From Bacteroidota bacterium (GTDB lineage: Bacteria > Bacteroidota > Bacteroidia > Flavobacteriales > Schleiferiaceae): DNA of 64,000 nucleotides. A program made the translations under genes and the position numbers. Location: the NCBI GenBank assembly GCA_003045865.1, contig PZPB01000001.1:1-64000 (forward strand), read 5' to 3'. Shown one piece after another: positions 45,685 through 53,797 of this stretch (position 1 is the stretch's first letter; each line of letters starts with the position of its first letter). The notes beneath the pieces were generated by a model, which saw only the letters and a list, made by a program, of their open reading frames with translations, was not told the origin of the DNA and did no database searches.

Positions 45685-46412
45685 TGCAAATTCGCAGCGA
45701 AGCGATTATTTTACGGGCGGTAAAGTATGGCGATGCCAGCATGGTGCTTACCGTTTTCGGTCCCGAATGCGGACTTCTATCACTAATTAGCAGCGTTTCA
45801 CGGACCAGTAAAAAGGGTTTACGTCAGCCTTTGATGCAGGTCCTAAGCTTGGTTGAAATAGTTTACAGCGATAAATCGAAAGGTCAACTAAAGCGTTTGC
45901 AAGAATTGCGTTTGGTGCATCCTTACCAGGAAATTCCTTTTGATCCGGTTAAATCTTGCTTGGCTCTTTTTCTGGCAGAGTTGCTCAGTAAATCCTTAAA
46001 GGAAGAAGCGGCTGCTCCGCAGTTGTATCAATTTCTGAAAGAAGCCTTTATTTTTTTAGACGAGGAGCAGGCCTCTTTGGGAAATTTCCTACCTGCATTT
46101 TTAATGGACTTTAGTGCTTTTTTAGGCTTCGAACCACATTTTAAAAAAGAAAACGAAGCGCCTTATTTTGATTTGCTAGATGCGCAAGAAATCTTGGTGG
46201 AGCCTCTTCATTCTTATTATATCTATGGCTATGAAGCCCGTGTTTGGGCCGCTCTTCAGGCAGAAGGCTATAAAAATTCAGCGGCGGTAGATTTAAAGAA
46301 TTCTACTCAGCGCAGGCAAGTTTTAGAAAACATCCTTAGTTATTACCGCTTGCACTTCACCGACTTCGGGAAGTTGAAATCCTTACCCGTTTTGTACGAT
46401 CTTTTACACTAG
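45684..46412 (+). CDS. recO: DNA repair protein RecO
   Basis: The 242-residue protein has the RecO start EAIILRAVKYGDASMVLTVF, an OB fold (about 1-80), and a helical C-terminal half. It loads RecA onto single-stranded DNA with RecR during gap repair. The zinc-binding Cys cluster of some RecO proteins is absent. It starts at the last base of porZ and its end overlaps the convergent DUF4837 lipoprotein by 4 bases. Confidence 0.95.
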   Translation: MQIRSEAIILRAVKYGDASMVLTVFGPECGLLSLISSVSRTSKKGLRQPLMQVLSLVEIVYSDKSKGQLKRLQELRLVHPYQEIPFDPVKSCLALFLAELLSKSLKEEAAAPQLYQFLKEAFIFLDEEQASLGNFLPAFLMDFSAFLGFEPHFKKENEAPYFDLLDAQEILVEPLHSYYIYGYEARVWAALQAEGYKNSAAVDLKNSTQRRQVLENILSYYRLHFTDFGKLKSLPVLYDLLH

Positions 46413-47419
46413 TTTGTAATTTCCACCGTATTTAAAATACTCTCCAATTCGAAGAGCGTTTTACGTTTCTTTTTATCGGGCTGCAGTAAAAACGCATCTA
46501 TATAAATGAGCTGTTTATGCGTTTCGTCGTAAATGCTGTAACTCACAAAAGGGCCGCCCATAATATCGCCTTCGCTGCGCCAGAGTCCCCGTGTTTTTAG
46601 CGCGAAATTATTGGAAATTTCTGTGGGTTCGCTTTGGGGTTTAATAAGATCTTCGGTAACCATATAGCTGTTTTCGCGGGCGCCTGCTACATAGAGTTTA
46701 GTGAGGCTATCACGCAGGGGAACAAGATGTTCGCCAATTATAGCGCCTTCTTGCGGAAGCGGACCACGGTAAATAATAATACCCATATCATTCACTTTGG
46801 TACGGCGCCAGTAAATTACCAGGTCTTTCTTTTCTACACTAATTTCAAAATCTTTGGGAATGCTAATTTTGATGTGATTTTCGGCTAGAAAATCGGGATA
46901 GAGTTTATGGGTAAGAGCGGCAATGCGTTTACTCATGCGTAGCATTTCGCGTTGCTCTATAAGGGCGTCAATTTCTTTATTCTTGGCTAAAATATGCTTA
47001 CGCAGAAGGGCTTCGGAAGGGGCTTGAAGGTAAAAGACTAATTGATCGCGGGCCCACTTATCGTTTTCACTGGTAAAGATGGTACTATCACCAAGGCTGA
47101 GAAGCACTAAATAGCGCGATCTTTTTAGCAAATCGCCGAAATCGCGGCTACCTACTTGTCGAACGGTATACAGGGGTTCGGGTTGCGGTAAGCCGTAGGT
47201 CATTGCTGTGAAATGCTTTAAGAAGGCATCTCCCGCAGGGCCATCCCACACTTTATCATCGGCAACAACGAGAATATCTAAAATGCCGCCATTACTGGGA
47301 GGCAGCACCTTTTCGCTGCCAAAAATACCTGAGGCTCCCTTGCCTTCTTCCGAATTAGTGCAGGCACTCACAAGAGTAAGACTTACGAAAAGAAGAAAGA
47401 AGGATTTTAGAGCGTTCAT
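46409..47419 (-). CDS. DUF4837 family lipoprotein
   Basis: The 336-residue protein has a lipobox ending in LVSAC, then a region of about 300 residues with ILDILVVADDKVWDGPAG near the start, the landmark of DUF4837. The rest is strand- and helix-rich without catalytic motifs. Proteins of this family are common in Flavobacteriales and of unknown function. It follows the MltD gene by 6 bases and is probably co-transcribed with it, suggesting a cell-wall link. Confidence 0.85.
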   Translation of the reverse strand: MNALKSFFLLFVSLTLVSACTNSEEGKGASGIFGSEKVLPPSNGGILDILVVADDKVWDGPAGDAFLKHFTAMTYGLPQPEPLYTVRQVGSRDFGDLLKRSRYLVLLSLGDSTIFTSENDKWARDQLVFYLQAPSEALLRKHILAKNKEIDALIEQREMLRMSKRIAALTHKLYPDFLAENHIKISIPKDFEISVEKKDLVIYWRRTKVNDMGIIIYRGPLPQEGAIIGEHLVPLRDSLTKLYVAGARENSYMVTEDLIKPQSEPTEISNNFALKTRGLWRSEGDIMGGPFVSYSIYDETHKQLIYIDAFLLQPDKKKRKTLFELESILNTVEITN

Positions 47420-47425
47420 AGGCGT

Positions 47426-48961
47426 TTAGCTTTCGCGATAAATTTTGAGGGTCATTCCTGGTTTTAAACGACGGGCATTGTCAATATTGTTCCACGACAT
47501 GATGTTTTCTGCACTAATGCCAGGATATTTTTGAGCAATGGAGTAAAAAGTCTCCCCATCTTGCACGCGGTAATTTTCGTATTCTCCGTTTTTACTGGAC
47601 GTAGATGCGGTATTACTACTTTTAGAACTGTTAGAAGCGATAGTTTCAGTGGGTAAGCGACGTGGGTAAATGGTTAGTCTTTGCCCTATATGTATGGTGT
47701 TACCGCGTAAACCGTTCCAGCTGCGAATGCTGCTAACACTTACGCCATATTTTTGGGCGATTGTTCCTAAAACTTCTCCGCGGCGCACCTTGTGGCGGAT
47801 ACGATCGTTCATGGGAACTTCTTCGGGCACTTCCGCCTGCGTTTCTTCGAAATGTAGGGCCGCTATTTTGTAAATCGAATCTTCGTTACTTACAAAAAGA
47901 CCAATTTTATCGTGCGGTAAAACTAAGGCATAGGCGCCTCCTTCTTTTTTCGGAATAAGCTTGTGACGGTAGGCAGGATTGAGGAATTCCAACTCTTCTT
48001 CACTAATGTCGATTAATTTAGTAATCTGCTTGAAGCTAAGACGTTCTTTAATATTTACCGTGTCGGTACTAAAAAAAGAAGGCTTTAATTGAGTAGGGAA
48101 GATGAGGTGCTCCTCATGGTAATTCATAATGTAATTTACAGCAATAAAGGCGGGAACGTAGCTTGCCGTTTCACGGGGAAGGTAAGGGCGAATGGCCCAG
48201 TAATCTTTTTGGCCACCACTGCGACGAATGGCTTTATTTACATTTCCTGGTCCTGAATTATAGGCCGCTAATGCTAAATTCCAATCACCAAAAATGCGAT
48301 ACAGGTGGGTGAGATATTGGCAAGCTGCTTCGGTCGATTTAATGGGATCATTGCGCTCGTCGATATAGCTATTAACGTTTAAGCCATTCATTTTTCCAGT
48401 GGCGTACATAAACTGCCATAAGCCGGTAGCACCCACGCGTGAACGCGCCATTGGGTTAAGTGCCGATTCTACTACGGCTAAATATTTCAGCTCAAGCGGC
48501 ATATCATATTTATCCAGTGCTTGCTCGAAAAGAGGGAAGTAATACTGGGCTAAACCAAGCATTTTACTAACCTGCTCGCGACGACGAATGGAGTACAGTT
48601 CGATATACGATTTTACGGTGGAGTTATAGCCTAAAGCCATGGGGCTAAGTTCGTTCAGGGCTTCTAGGCGAGCGGCATAAATACTATCGCTAAAGCGAGG
48701 AGCCTCGGCATTATTAGTATTCCAAAGCATAATGCTATCGGAATCGTTAAGGCGAACGCTATTTAGATCTTCAAAAAAGCTAAGACTCAGTAGGCTGTCT
48801 AGACGGGCCGCAAAGGGGTCGTCTTCCAACTGAATTGCATCTAAAGCAACAAGCTTGGGCTTGACAATACTGTCGGTTTCCCCTTTCTTAGGATTTCCCC
48901 CCAATAGCAAAGCTGGGAGGAAAAATACCTGAGTAGAGAGTAAAATTATTTTTTTCTTCAT
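47426..48961 (-). CDS. Membrane-bound lytic transglycosylase (MltD-like) with two LysM domains
   Basis: The 511-residue protein has a signal peptide (1-21), a transglycosylase domain (about 130-270) with the catalytic Glu in LAVVESALNPMARS and the family pattern GATGLWQFM and AYNSGPGNVN, and two C-terminal LysM domains (about 390-435 and 463-509) that bind peptidoglycan. It cleaves glycan strands in the periplasm. It lies in a set with tatA, gatA and the DUF4837 lipoprotein, an order seen in related bacteria. Confidence 0.95.
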   Translation of the reverse strand: MKKKIILLSTQVFFLPALLLGGNPKKGETDSIVKPKLVALDAIQLEDDPFAARLDSLLSLSFFEDLNSVRLNDSDSIMLWNTNNAEAPRFSDSIYAARLEALNELSPMALGYNSTVKSYIELYSIRRREQVSKMLGLAQYYFPLFEQALDKYDMPLELKYLAVVESALNPMARSRVGATGLWQFMYATGKMNGLNVNSYIDERNDPIKSTEAACQYLTHLYRIFGDWNLALAAYNSGPGNVNKAIRRSGGQKDYWAIRPYLPRETASYVPAFIAVNYIMNYHEEHLIFPTQLKPSFFSTDTVNIKERLSFKQITKLIDISEEELEFLNPAYRHKLIPKKEGGAYALVLPHDKIGLFVSNEDSIYKIAALHFEETQAEVPEEVPMNDRIRHKVRRGEVLGTIAQKYGVSVSSIRSWNGLRGNTIHIGQRLTIYPRRLPTETIASNSSKSSNTASTSSKNGEYENYRVQDGETFYSIAQKYPGISAENIMSWNNIDNARRLKPGMTLKIYRES

Positions 48962-49037
48962 GAGGCTTAGAGCTAAGAAGGGAATTTACAGAATATTAAA
49001 GAGCCCCTCAATGAGGGTTTAACGAAAGGACTAACCT

Positions 49038-50456
49038 TTAATTGTTAACTAATGTTTGCGCAAATTGCAGCAAATCAGCTTCTTCGTACTTGGCTGCCGT
49101 AAACTGCATGCCTAAGGGTAGGCCGTTTTTATGTTGGGCTAGCGGCAAAGAAATAGAAGGGCAACCCGTAATATTTGCGTGTACCGTAAAGATATCTTCT
49201 AAATACATTTGGGTGGGATCACTTTCCACTTGGTTAATGGGGAAGGCGGTGTGCGGTGTAGTTGGCGAAAAGATAAAATCGTAATCGGCGAATATTTCAT
49301 TGGTTTTATCCGTTACCAAACGGCGAGCTTTTTGTGCTTTGCCATAATAGGCTTCATAGTAGCCACTGCTTAATACGAAGGTTCCTAAAAGGATACGACG
49401 TTTTACTTCGGGGCCAAATCCTTCGGTACGGGAAAGTTTATAGGTGCTTTCTAAGTCGTGAGCATTAGGACTGCGGTAGCCAAAATGGATTCCGTCGTAG
49501 CGCGCTAAGTTACTGCTTGCTTCGGCGGTGCTTAAAATATAATAAGTAGGTACAAGATACTCGAGAAGCGGAAAGTCGATAGCTTCCACCGTATGTCCGG
49601 CTGCTCGTAGTTTATCGATAAAGGCCTCTGCTTGAGCGCGTACTTCGGGGTCGAGGCTCGCATTTTCTAGCGCATCTTTAAAATAGGCAATCTTGCGTGT
49701 TTGTTTTTCCCCATCTAGGGAAACCGGGATTACCTCGCGTTGGCTGCAGGTATTATCGTATTGATCGGCACCCGCCATTACTTCGTAAAGCAGGGCGGTG
49801 TCTTCAATTGAATTTGCGAAAGGACCAATTTGGTCGAAACTAGAGGCAAAGGCAATTAATCCGTGACGCGAAATTCGTCCGTAACTGGGTTTAAAACCAT
49901 AAATGCCAGTAAAGCTGGCGGGTTGACGAATAGAACCGCCGGTATCGCTACCGAGGCTGGCCATGCATAAACCAGCAGCTACTGCAGCGGCGCTTCCACC
50001 CGAAGAACCACCGGGAACAAGGTTTTTATCGAGAGGGTTTTTTACAGGGCCGTAATGACTAAAACGGTTGGAAGAACCCATCGCAAATTCGTCGCAGTTG
50101 AGGCGACCAATAATAATCGCATCTTCTTCTAAAAGCCTTTCTACGGCAGTGGCCGAATACAGGGAGGTGAAACCTGAAAGTATTTTACTGGCGGCGCTTA
50201 GGCCATGATCTTGGTAGGCGATATTGTCTTTTACGCCAATTACCATTCCCGCTAATTTCCCCGCGGTGCCATGTTTTATTTTGGCATCAATTACCGTGGC
50301 TCTGCTGCGAGCATCGTGGGAGTATACTTCCACGAAGGCATTAAGGTCTTTATTATCCTCAATTTTTTGTAGGTAATGCTCTACGAGTTGGGTGCAACTA
50401 GTTTTACCATTACTTAAATCGCTTTGTAGAGCCTGAAGGTTAGAATAGTCCGCCAA
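49038..50456 (-). CDS. gatA: Asp/Glu-tRNA amidotransferase subunit A
   Basis: The 472-residue amidase subunit has the Ser-cisSer-Lys triad: Lys in GVKDNIAY and two serines in PGGSSGGSAAAVAAG and GSDTGGSIRQPA. It supplies ammonia from glutamine to make Gln-tRNA and Asn-tRNA with GatB and GatC, which are not in this window. The start lies 18 bases after tatA. Confidence 0.96.
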   Translation of the reverse strand: MADYSNLQALQSDLSNGKTSCTQLVEHYLQKIEDNKDLNAFVEVYSHDARSRATVIDAKIKHGTAGKLAGMVIGVKDNIAYQDHGLSAASKILSGFTSLYSATAVERLLEEDAIIIGRLNCDEFAMGSSNRFSHYGPVKNPLDKNLVPGGSSGGSAAAVAAGLCMASLGSDTGGSIRQPASFTGIYGFKPSYGRISRHGLIAFASSFDQIGPFANSIEDTALLYEVMAGADQYDNTCSQREVIPVSLDGEKQTRKIAYFKDALENASLDPEVRAQAEAFIDKLRAAGHTVEAIDFPLLEYLVPTYYILSTAEASSNLARYDGIHFGYRSPNAHDLESTYKLSRTEGFGPEVKRRILLGTFVLSSGYYEAYYGKAQKARRLVTDKTNEIFADYDFIFSPTTPHTAFPINQVESDPTQMYLEDIFTVHANITGCPSISLPLAQHKNGLPLGMQFTAAKYEEADLLQFAQTLVNN

Positions 50457-50474
50457 GGTATTGTACTTAAATTT

Positions 50475-50675
50475 TTAGGCTTTACCGCCTTTATCTGAAT
50501 CTTTGTTGTCTTTGTCGTCTTCTTTTACAGCATCTTTAAATTCTTTGATGCCGCCACCTAAGCCGCGCATTAGCTCAGGAATTTTACGACCTCCAAATAA
50601 TAAGAGGACAAGCGCTACTACAAGAATAATTTGCCAAGGACCAATAGCTCCTAACATGACAGATAATAGAGTCAT
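50475..50675 (-). CDS. tatA: Twin-arginine translocase subunit TatA
   Basis: The 66-residue protein has an N-terminal TM helix (WQIILVVALVLLLFG), the FGGRKIPELMRGLG amphipathic hinge, and an acidic/Lys-rich tail. TatA forms the pore for folded proteins with TatC, not found here. The first gene of the tatA-gatA-mltD set, with a promoter box 27 bases upstream. Confidence 0.95.
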   Translation of the reverse strand: MTLLSVMLGAIGPWQIILVVALVLLLFGGRKIPELMRGLGGGIKEFKDAVKEDDKDNKDSDKGGKA

Positions 50676-50701
50676 AATTATTTATGAATGAAATTTGGGG
50701 A

Positions 50702-50709
50702 CAAAGTTA
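50702..50709 (-). promoter_or_regulatory. Promoter box of tatA
   Basis: Minus strand TAACTTTG, exact match to TAnnTTTG, 27 bases before the tatA ATG. Confidence 0.6.
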
Positions 50710-50834
50710 CTAAAAGAATAGGCTCGGCTGGGTTAAAGGCAGCACTCATATTTCACAGACTTTTAGGGCTGGGGATAAGAGCTGGTTTTGGGCATAATTA
50801 TAAGATTTGGCACATAAAATATTCTGAGCTTTTG

Positions 50835-50856
50835 AAACCGATAGTAAGATCGGTTT
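50835..50856. repeat. Perfect 8-base inverted repeat
   Basis: AAACCGAT (50835-50842) and ATCGGTTT (50849-50856) with a 6-base spacer. No T run follows on either strand, so a binding site or RNA hairpin is more likely than a terminator. Confidence 0.45.
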
Positions 50857-50908
50857 GAGTAATGGTTATAGACCTGCCATAAATCGGTGCAAAAAGAAGT
50901 TTTGCTGA

Positions 50909-50996
50909 GCGTAAAATTTACCCGCACAAAGATAACGAGGGTAAAATTATTGTAAATTTACCCTCGTTTAAGTAACAAGCGTAAAATTTACTCTCG
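50909..50996. promoter_or_regulatory. Operator-like repeats before the Fic gene
   Basis: The 13-base repeat GCGTAAAATTTAC occurs at 50909-50921 and 50979-50991, exactly 70 bases apart. Each copy holds the palindrome GTAAAATTTAC (GTAAA/TTTAC around one A). Between them, AACGAGGGTAAA (50934-50945) and TTTACCCTCGTT (50957-50968) make a perfect 12-base inverted repeat with an 11-base spacer. The last copy ends 10 bases before the Fic ATG. The layout suggests cooperative binding by a dimeric regulator, perhaps the Fic protein itself through its C-terminal winged helix. Confidence 0.65.
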
Positions 50997-51001
50997 AAAT
51001 A

Positions 51002-52090
51002 ATGACTTTTGATAAAACCAAACCTTACAACGATTTACCGCCGCTTCCGCCGAAGTTCGATTGCGAAACCAAGGCGATTTTACTGAAGACTATTGCTGCC
51101 AGTAGGGCATTAGCGCAGTTAAATGGTGCCATTCGCAACCTTCCCAATCCTAGTTTATTTTTAGACAGCTTACATCTTCAGGAAGCAAAAGCTAGTTCGG
51201 AGATTGAGAACATAATAACCACGAACGATGATTTATACCAAGCACTAGTATCCGATAAAAAGCATAAAGATCCCGCTGCTAAGGTGGTGATAAGTTATAA
51301 AGAAGCCATTTGGCTTGGAGTGAAGCGCTTGGAAGAAAGGCCTTTTATTACTACTAATTTATGTATTGAATTGGTGCAATGCATCAAGCAAAATTCGGCG
51401 GGAATTCGAACTTCGAGCGGCACAAAATTAGCAAACCCTAAAGGCGAGGTTATTTATACGCCTCCAGCGGGAGAAAATAGTATTCGCGAAAAGTTAGCAG
51501 ACTTTGAAAAGTTTGTGAATCAGAATGATCAACTCGATCCTTTAATTAAAATGGCTGTCGCGCATTATCAATTTGAAGCGATTCATCCCTTTTTTGACGG
51601 CAATGGTAGAACGGGTAGAATTCTGTTATTACTGCAATTGAAAATGGAAAAGCTACTGGATATTCCCGCTTTATTTTTAAGTGAATACATTATTGAAAAC
51701 AAAGAGGCCTACTATACCCATCTACGGGAAGTGACGGAAAAGCAAAACTGGGAGGCTTTCATTTTATATATGCTCGACATGGTAGAGCAAACTGCTATTA
51801 AAGGTTTGGCAAGCTTAGAGGCTATTATTAGTCTAATGGATAATACGGGGCAAAAAATTAAAGAACAGTTACCAAAAGAGTATTCAAAGGAATTAGTGGA
51901 AGTTATTTTTAGGCTGCCCTATACAAAAAGGCAACATCTTATTGATATTGGCTTAGGAACGCCCAAAACAGTGGGTAATTATTTAATGGCGCTGGAGGAA
52001 AAAGGTTTTTTGAAATCGCTAAAAGTGGGGAAGGAGAAGCTTTATGTAAATCATGCTTTAATGGCGCTGTTGGAGAAAAAGAATTTCTAG
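51002..52090 (+). CDS. Fic-domain AMP-transferase, class II, with C-terminal winged helix
   Basis: The 362-residue protein has an N-terminal Fic_N-like region with the inhibitory motif SSEIEN (65-70, fitting S/T-xxx-E-G/N), the Fic motif HPFFDGNGRTGR (195-206) with the catalytic His, and a C-terminal winged-helix-like part (about 295-355). Such enzymes transfer AMP from ATP to hydroxyls of target proteins and are held off by the inhibitory Glu (E69). The flap region IYTPPAGE (151-158) is present. No antitoxin gene is adjacent, consistent with self-inhibition. The promoter is full of palindromic repeats, so it is likely autoregulated. Targets are unknown. Confidence 0.93.
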   Translation: MTFDKTKPYNDLPPLPPKFDCETKAILLKTIAASRALAQLNGAIRNLPNPSLFLDSLHLQEAKASSEIENIITTNDDLYQALVSDKKHKDPAAKVVISYKEAIWLGVKRLEERPFITTNLCIELVQCIKQNSAGIRTSSGTKLANPKGEVIYTPPAGENSIREKLADFEKFVNQNDQLDPLIKMAVAHYQFEAIHPFFDGNGRTGRILLLLQLKMEKLLDIPALFLSEYIIENKEAYYTHLREVTEKQNWEAFILYMLDMVEQTAIKGLASLEAIISLMDNTGQKIKEQLPKEYSKELVEVIFRLPYTKRQHLIDIGLGTPKTVGNYLMALEEKGFLKSLKVGKEKLYVNHALMALLEKKNF

Positions 52091-52199
52091 CTCTTAAGCT
52101 AATTTAACAGTGAAGGCAGGTAAGGCAAGCTTCTATCTTTTTATCCTCACATTAGGTTTTGATTAGAAAAAAGATTAAAACGGACCAAATATGTGATCA

Positions 52200-52224
52200 T
52201 AGATTCATGTTCCTAAGGAATCTA
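52200..52224. repeat. Inverted repeat between fic and the ABC gene
   Basis: TAGATTC (52200-52206) and GAATCTA (52218-52224) are perfect 7-base arms, and the 11-base spacer holds part of a second palindrome TTCCTAAGGAA. Role unknown; no T run follows. Confidence 0.35.
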
Positions 52225-52319
52225 CTAATTCCTTTCCCACCCAGTCCTCTCCAAAGCTTTAGCAATATTTGCTTCCGCTTTCCCCTGCAAATTGGTATCT
52301 TCCCCGCCACATTGCGCTT

Positions 52320-53003
52320 ATGGAAACACTGATTAAATTAAAGCAAATCACCCGCGATTTCGCCCTTGGAAGTCAAACCGTTAAGGTGCTAAAAGGTATA
52401 GACCTAAGCATCAATAAAAACGAATATGTAGCTCTAATGGGGCCTTCCGGAAGTGGGAAATCTACCTTAATGAACTTGCTTGGCTGCCTCGACACTCCTA
52501 CTGGTGGCGAATATTGGTTAAACGGCAAGGACGTTAGTAAAATGAGCGACAATGAACTAGCCGAGGTACGCAACACCGAGATAGGTTTTGTTTTCCAAAC
52601 CTTTAATCTCCTGCCGCGCAGTACCGCCCTAGAAAATGTAAGTCTTCCCATGGTTTACGCTGGAAAAAGCAATAGCGAAAGAGTAAGCCGCGCCACCGAC
52701 GTTTTGGACCAAGTGGGCCTTTCCGACCGGATGGATCACCGCCCTAATCAACTTTCGGGGGGGCAAAGACAAAGGGTAGCGGTGGCTCGCGCCCTGGTAA
52801 ATAAACCTTCGATTATCCTCGCGGATGAGCCTACTGGTAATCTCGACTCGAAAACCTCGGTGGAAATAATGAACCTCTTTAAAGACATTCACGCCTTAGG
52901 GAACACGGTTATTTTGGTAACACACGAAGAAGAAATTGCGCAGTACGCCAAACGCATTATTCGCTTACGCGATGGAATTATAGAATCAGACGAATTAAAT
53001 TAA
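52320..53003 (+). CDS. ABC transporter ATPase, LolD/MacB type
   Basis: The 227-residue ATPase has Walker [11 protein letters not shown], the LolD/MacB-specific [18 protein letters not shown], signature [15 protein letters not shown], and Walker [12 protein letters not shown]. It would energise a lipoprotein-release or macrolide-type permease, but none is encoded nearby. The ATG at 52320 is chosen over an in-frame start at 52269, which would add a non-conserved extension. It is followed 3 bases later by the SDR gene. Confidence 0.94.
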   Translation: METLIKLKQITRDFALGSQTVKVLKGIDLSINKNEYVALMGPSGSGKSTLMNLLGCLDTPTGGEYWLNGKDVSKMSDNELAEVRNTEIGFVFQTFNLLPRSTALENVSLPMVYAGKSNSERVSRATDVLDQVGLSDRMDHRPNQLSGGQRQRVAVARALVNKPSIILADEPTGNLDSKTSVEIMNLFKDIHALGNTVILVTHEEEIAQYAKRIIRLRDGIIESDELN

Positions 53004-53006
53004 GAT

Positions 53007-53795
53007 ATGGATTTAAACCTCAGTGGTAAAAATGCCCTTGTATGCGGAGCCAGCGATGGCATCGGTAAAGCCGCCGCTTTAGAATTAGCCCGCATGGGCG
53101 CCAACGTTACTCTTTTAGCCCGCAACCCCGAAAAATTGCAAAGCGTTCTCGCCGAGCTATCTACCCCGAGTGGCCAAACACACCAATTTTTAAGCGCCGA
53201 TTTTAACGATCTTATTTCTCTGGAAGCAGTTATTACCGCGGCTTTAGAAAAAGGTCAGACTTATAATATTCTTATTAATAATACCGGTGGCCCGCCTGCT
53301 GGTCCTGCTCATACCGCCGATCTCGAAGCTTTTATCACCGCTTTTCGTCAGCATTTGTTGGCCAACCAGCTTATCACGAAATTGCTTTTGCCGAAAATGC
53401 GCGCCTCCAATTATGGTCGCATTATCAATGTAATTTCTACTTCCGTGAAAGCGCCTTTGCCCAATTTGGGCGTAAGCAATACCATTCGCGGCGCCGTGGC
53501 CAACTGGTCTAAAACGCTTTCGCGTGAATTGGGTCCCGATGGCATTACCGTAAATAATGTTTTGCCAGGTGCCACGGAGACCGGTCGCTTAACGGGTATC
53601 ATCTCTAATAAGGCCAATAAAACCGGCGCTAAAGAAGATGAGGTAGCGCAACAAATGACGGCTGAAATTCCCTTGGGACGTTTTGCCGCTCCCGAGGAAG
53701 TGGCCAATGCCATTGCCTTTTTAGCCTCACCAGCTGCCGCTTATATTAGTGGTATTAACCTTCCGGTAGATGGGGGAAGAACACCAAATCTCTAA
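53007..53795 (+). CDS. SDR-family protein without the catalytic Tyr-Lys pair
   Basis: The 262-residue protein has a Rossmann start, ALVCGASDGIGKAAALELA, and the NNTG segment of short-chain dehydrogenases, but at the active site, where Tyr-xxx-Lys is expected, it reads LGVSNTIRGAVANW. It therefore belongs to the BKR-like subgroup with a non-standard catalytic site, and its reaction is uncertain. The C terminus, GINLPVDGGRT, is typical. It is 3 bases from the aldehyde dehydrogenase and probably works with it. The LolD-like ATPase gene precedes it by 3 bases. Confidence 0.85.
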   Translation: MDLNLSGKNALVCGASDGIGKAAALELARMGANVTLLARNPEKLQSVLAELSTPSGQTHQFLSADFNDLISLEAVITAALEKGQTYNILINNTGGPPAGPAHTADLEAFITAFRQHLLANQLITKLLLPKMRASNYGRIINVISTSVKAPLPNLGVSNTIRGAVANWSKTLSRELGPDGITVNNVLPGATETGRLTGIISNKANKTGAKEDEVAQQMTAEIPLGRFAAPEEVANAIAFLASPAAAYISGINLPVDGGRTPNL

Positions 53796-53797
53796 GC

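Larger units (their letters stand above)
50676..51001. other. 326-base divergent intergenic region
   Basis: It holds the tatA promoter box, an 8-base inverted repeat (50835-50856) and the Fic operator-like repeats (50909-50996). No open frame of note. Confidence 0.7.

Noticed and set aside
51002-52090. Fic as the toxin of a two-gene toxin-antitoxin pair
   Set aside because: No small antitoxin gene lies next to it, and the inhibitory motif is inside the same protein, which fits self-regulated Fic enzymes.
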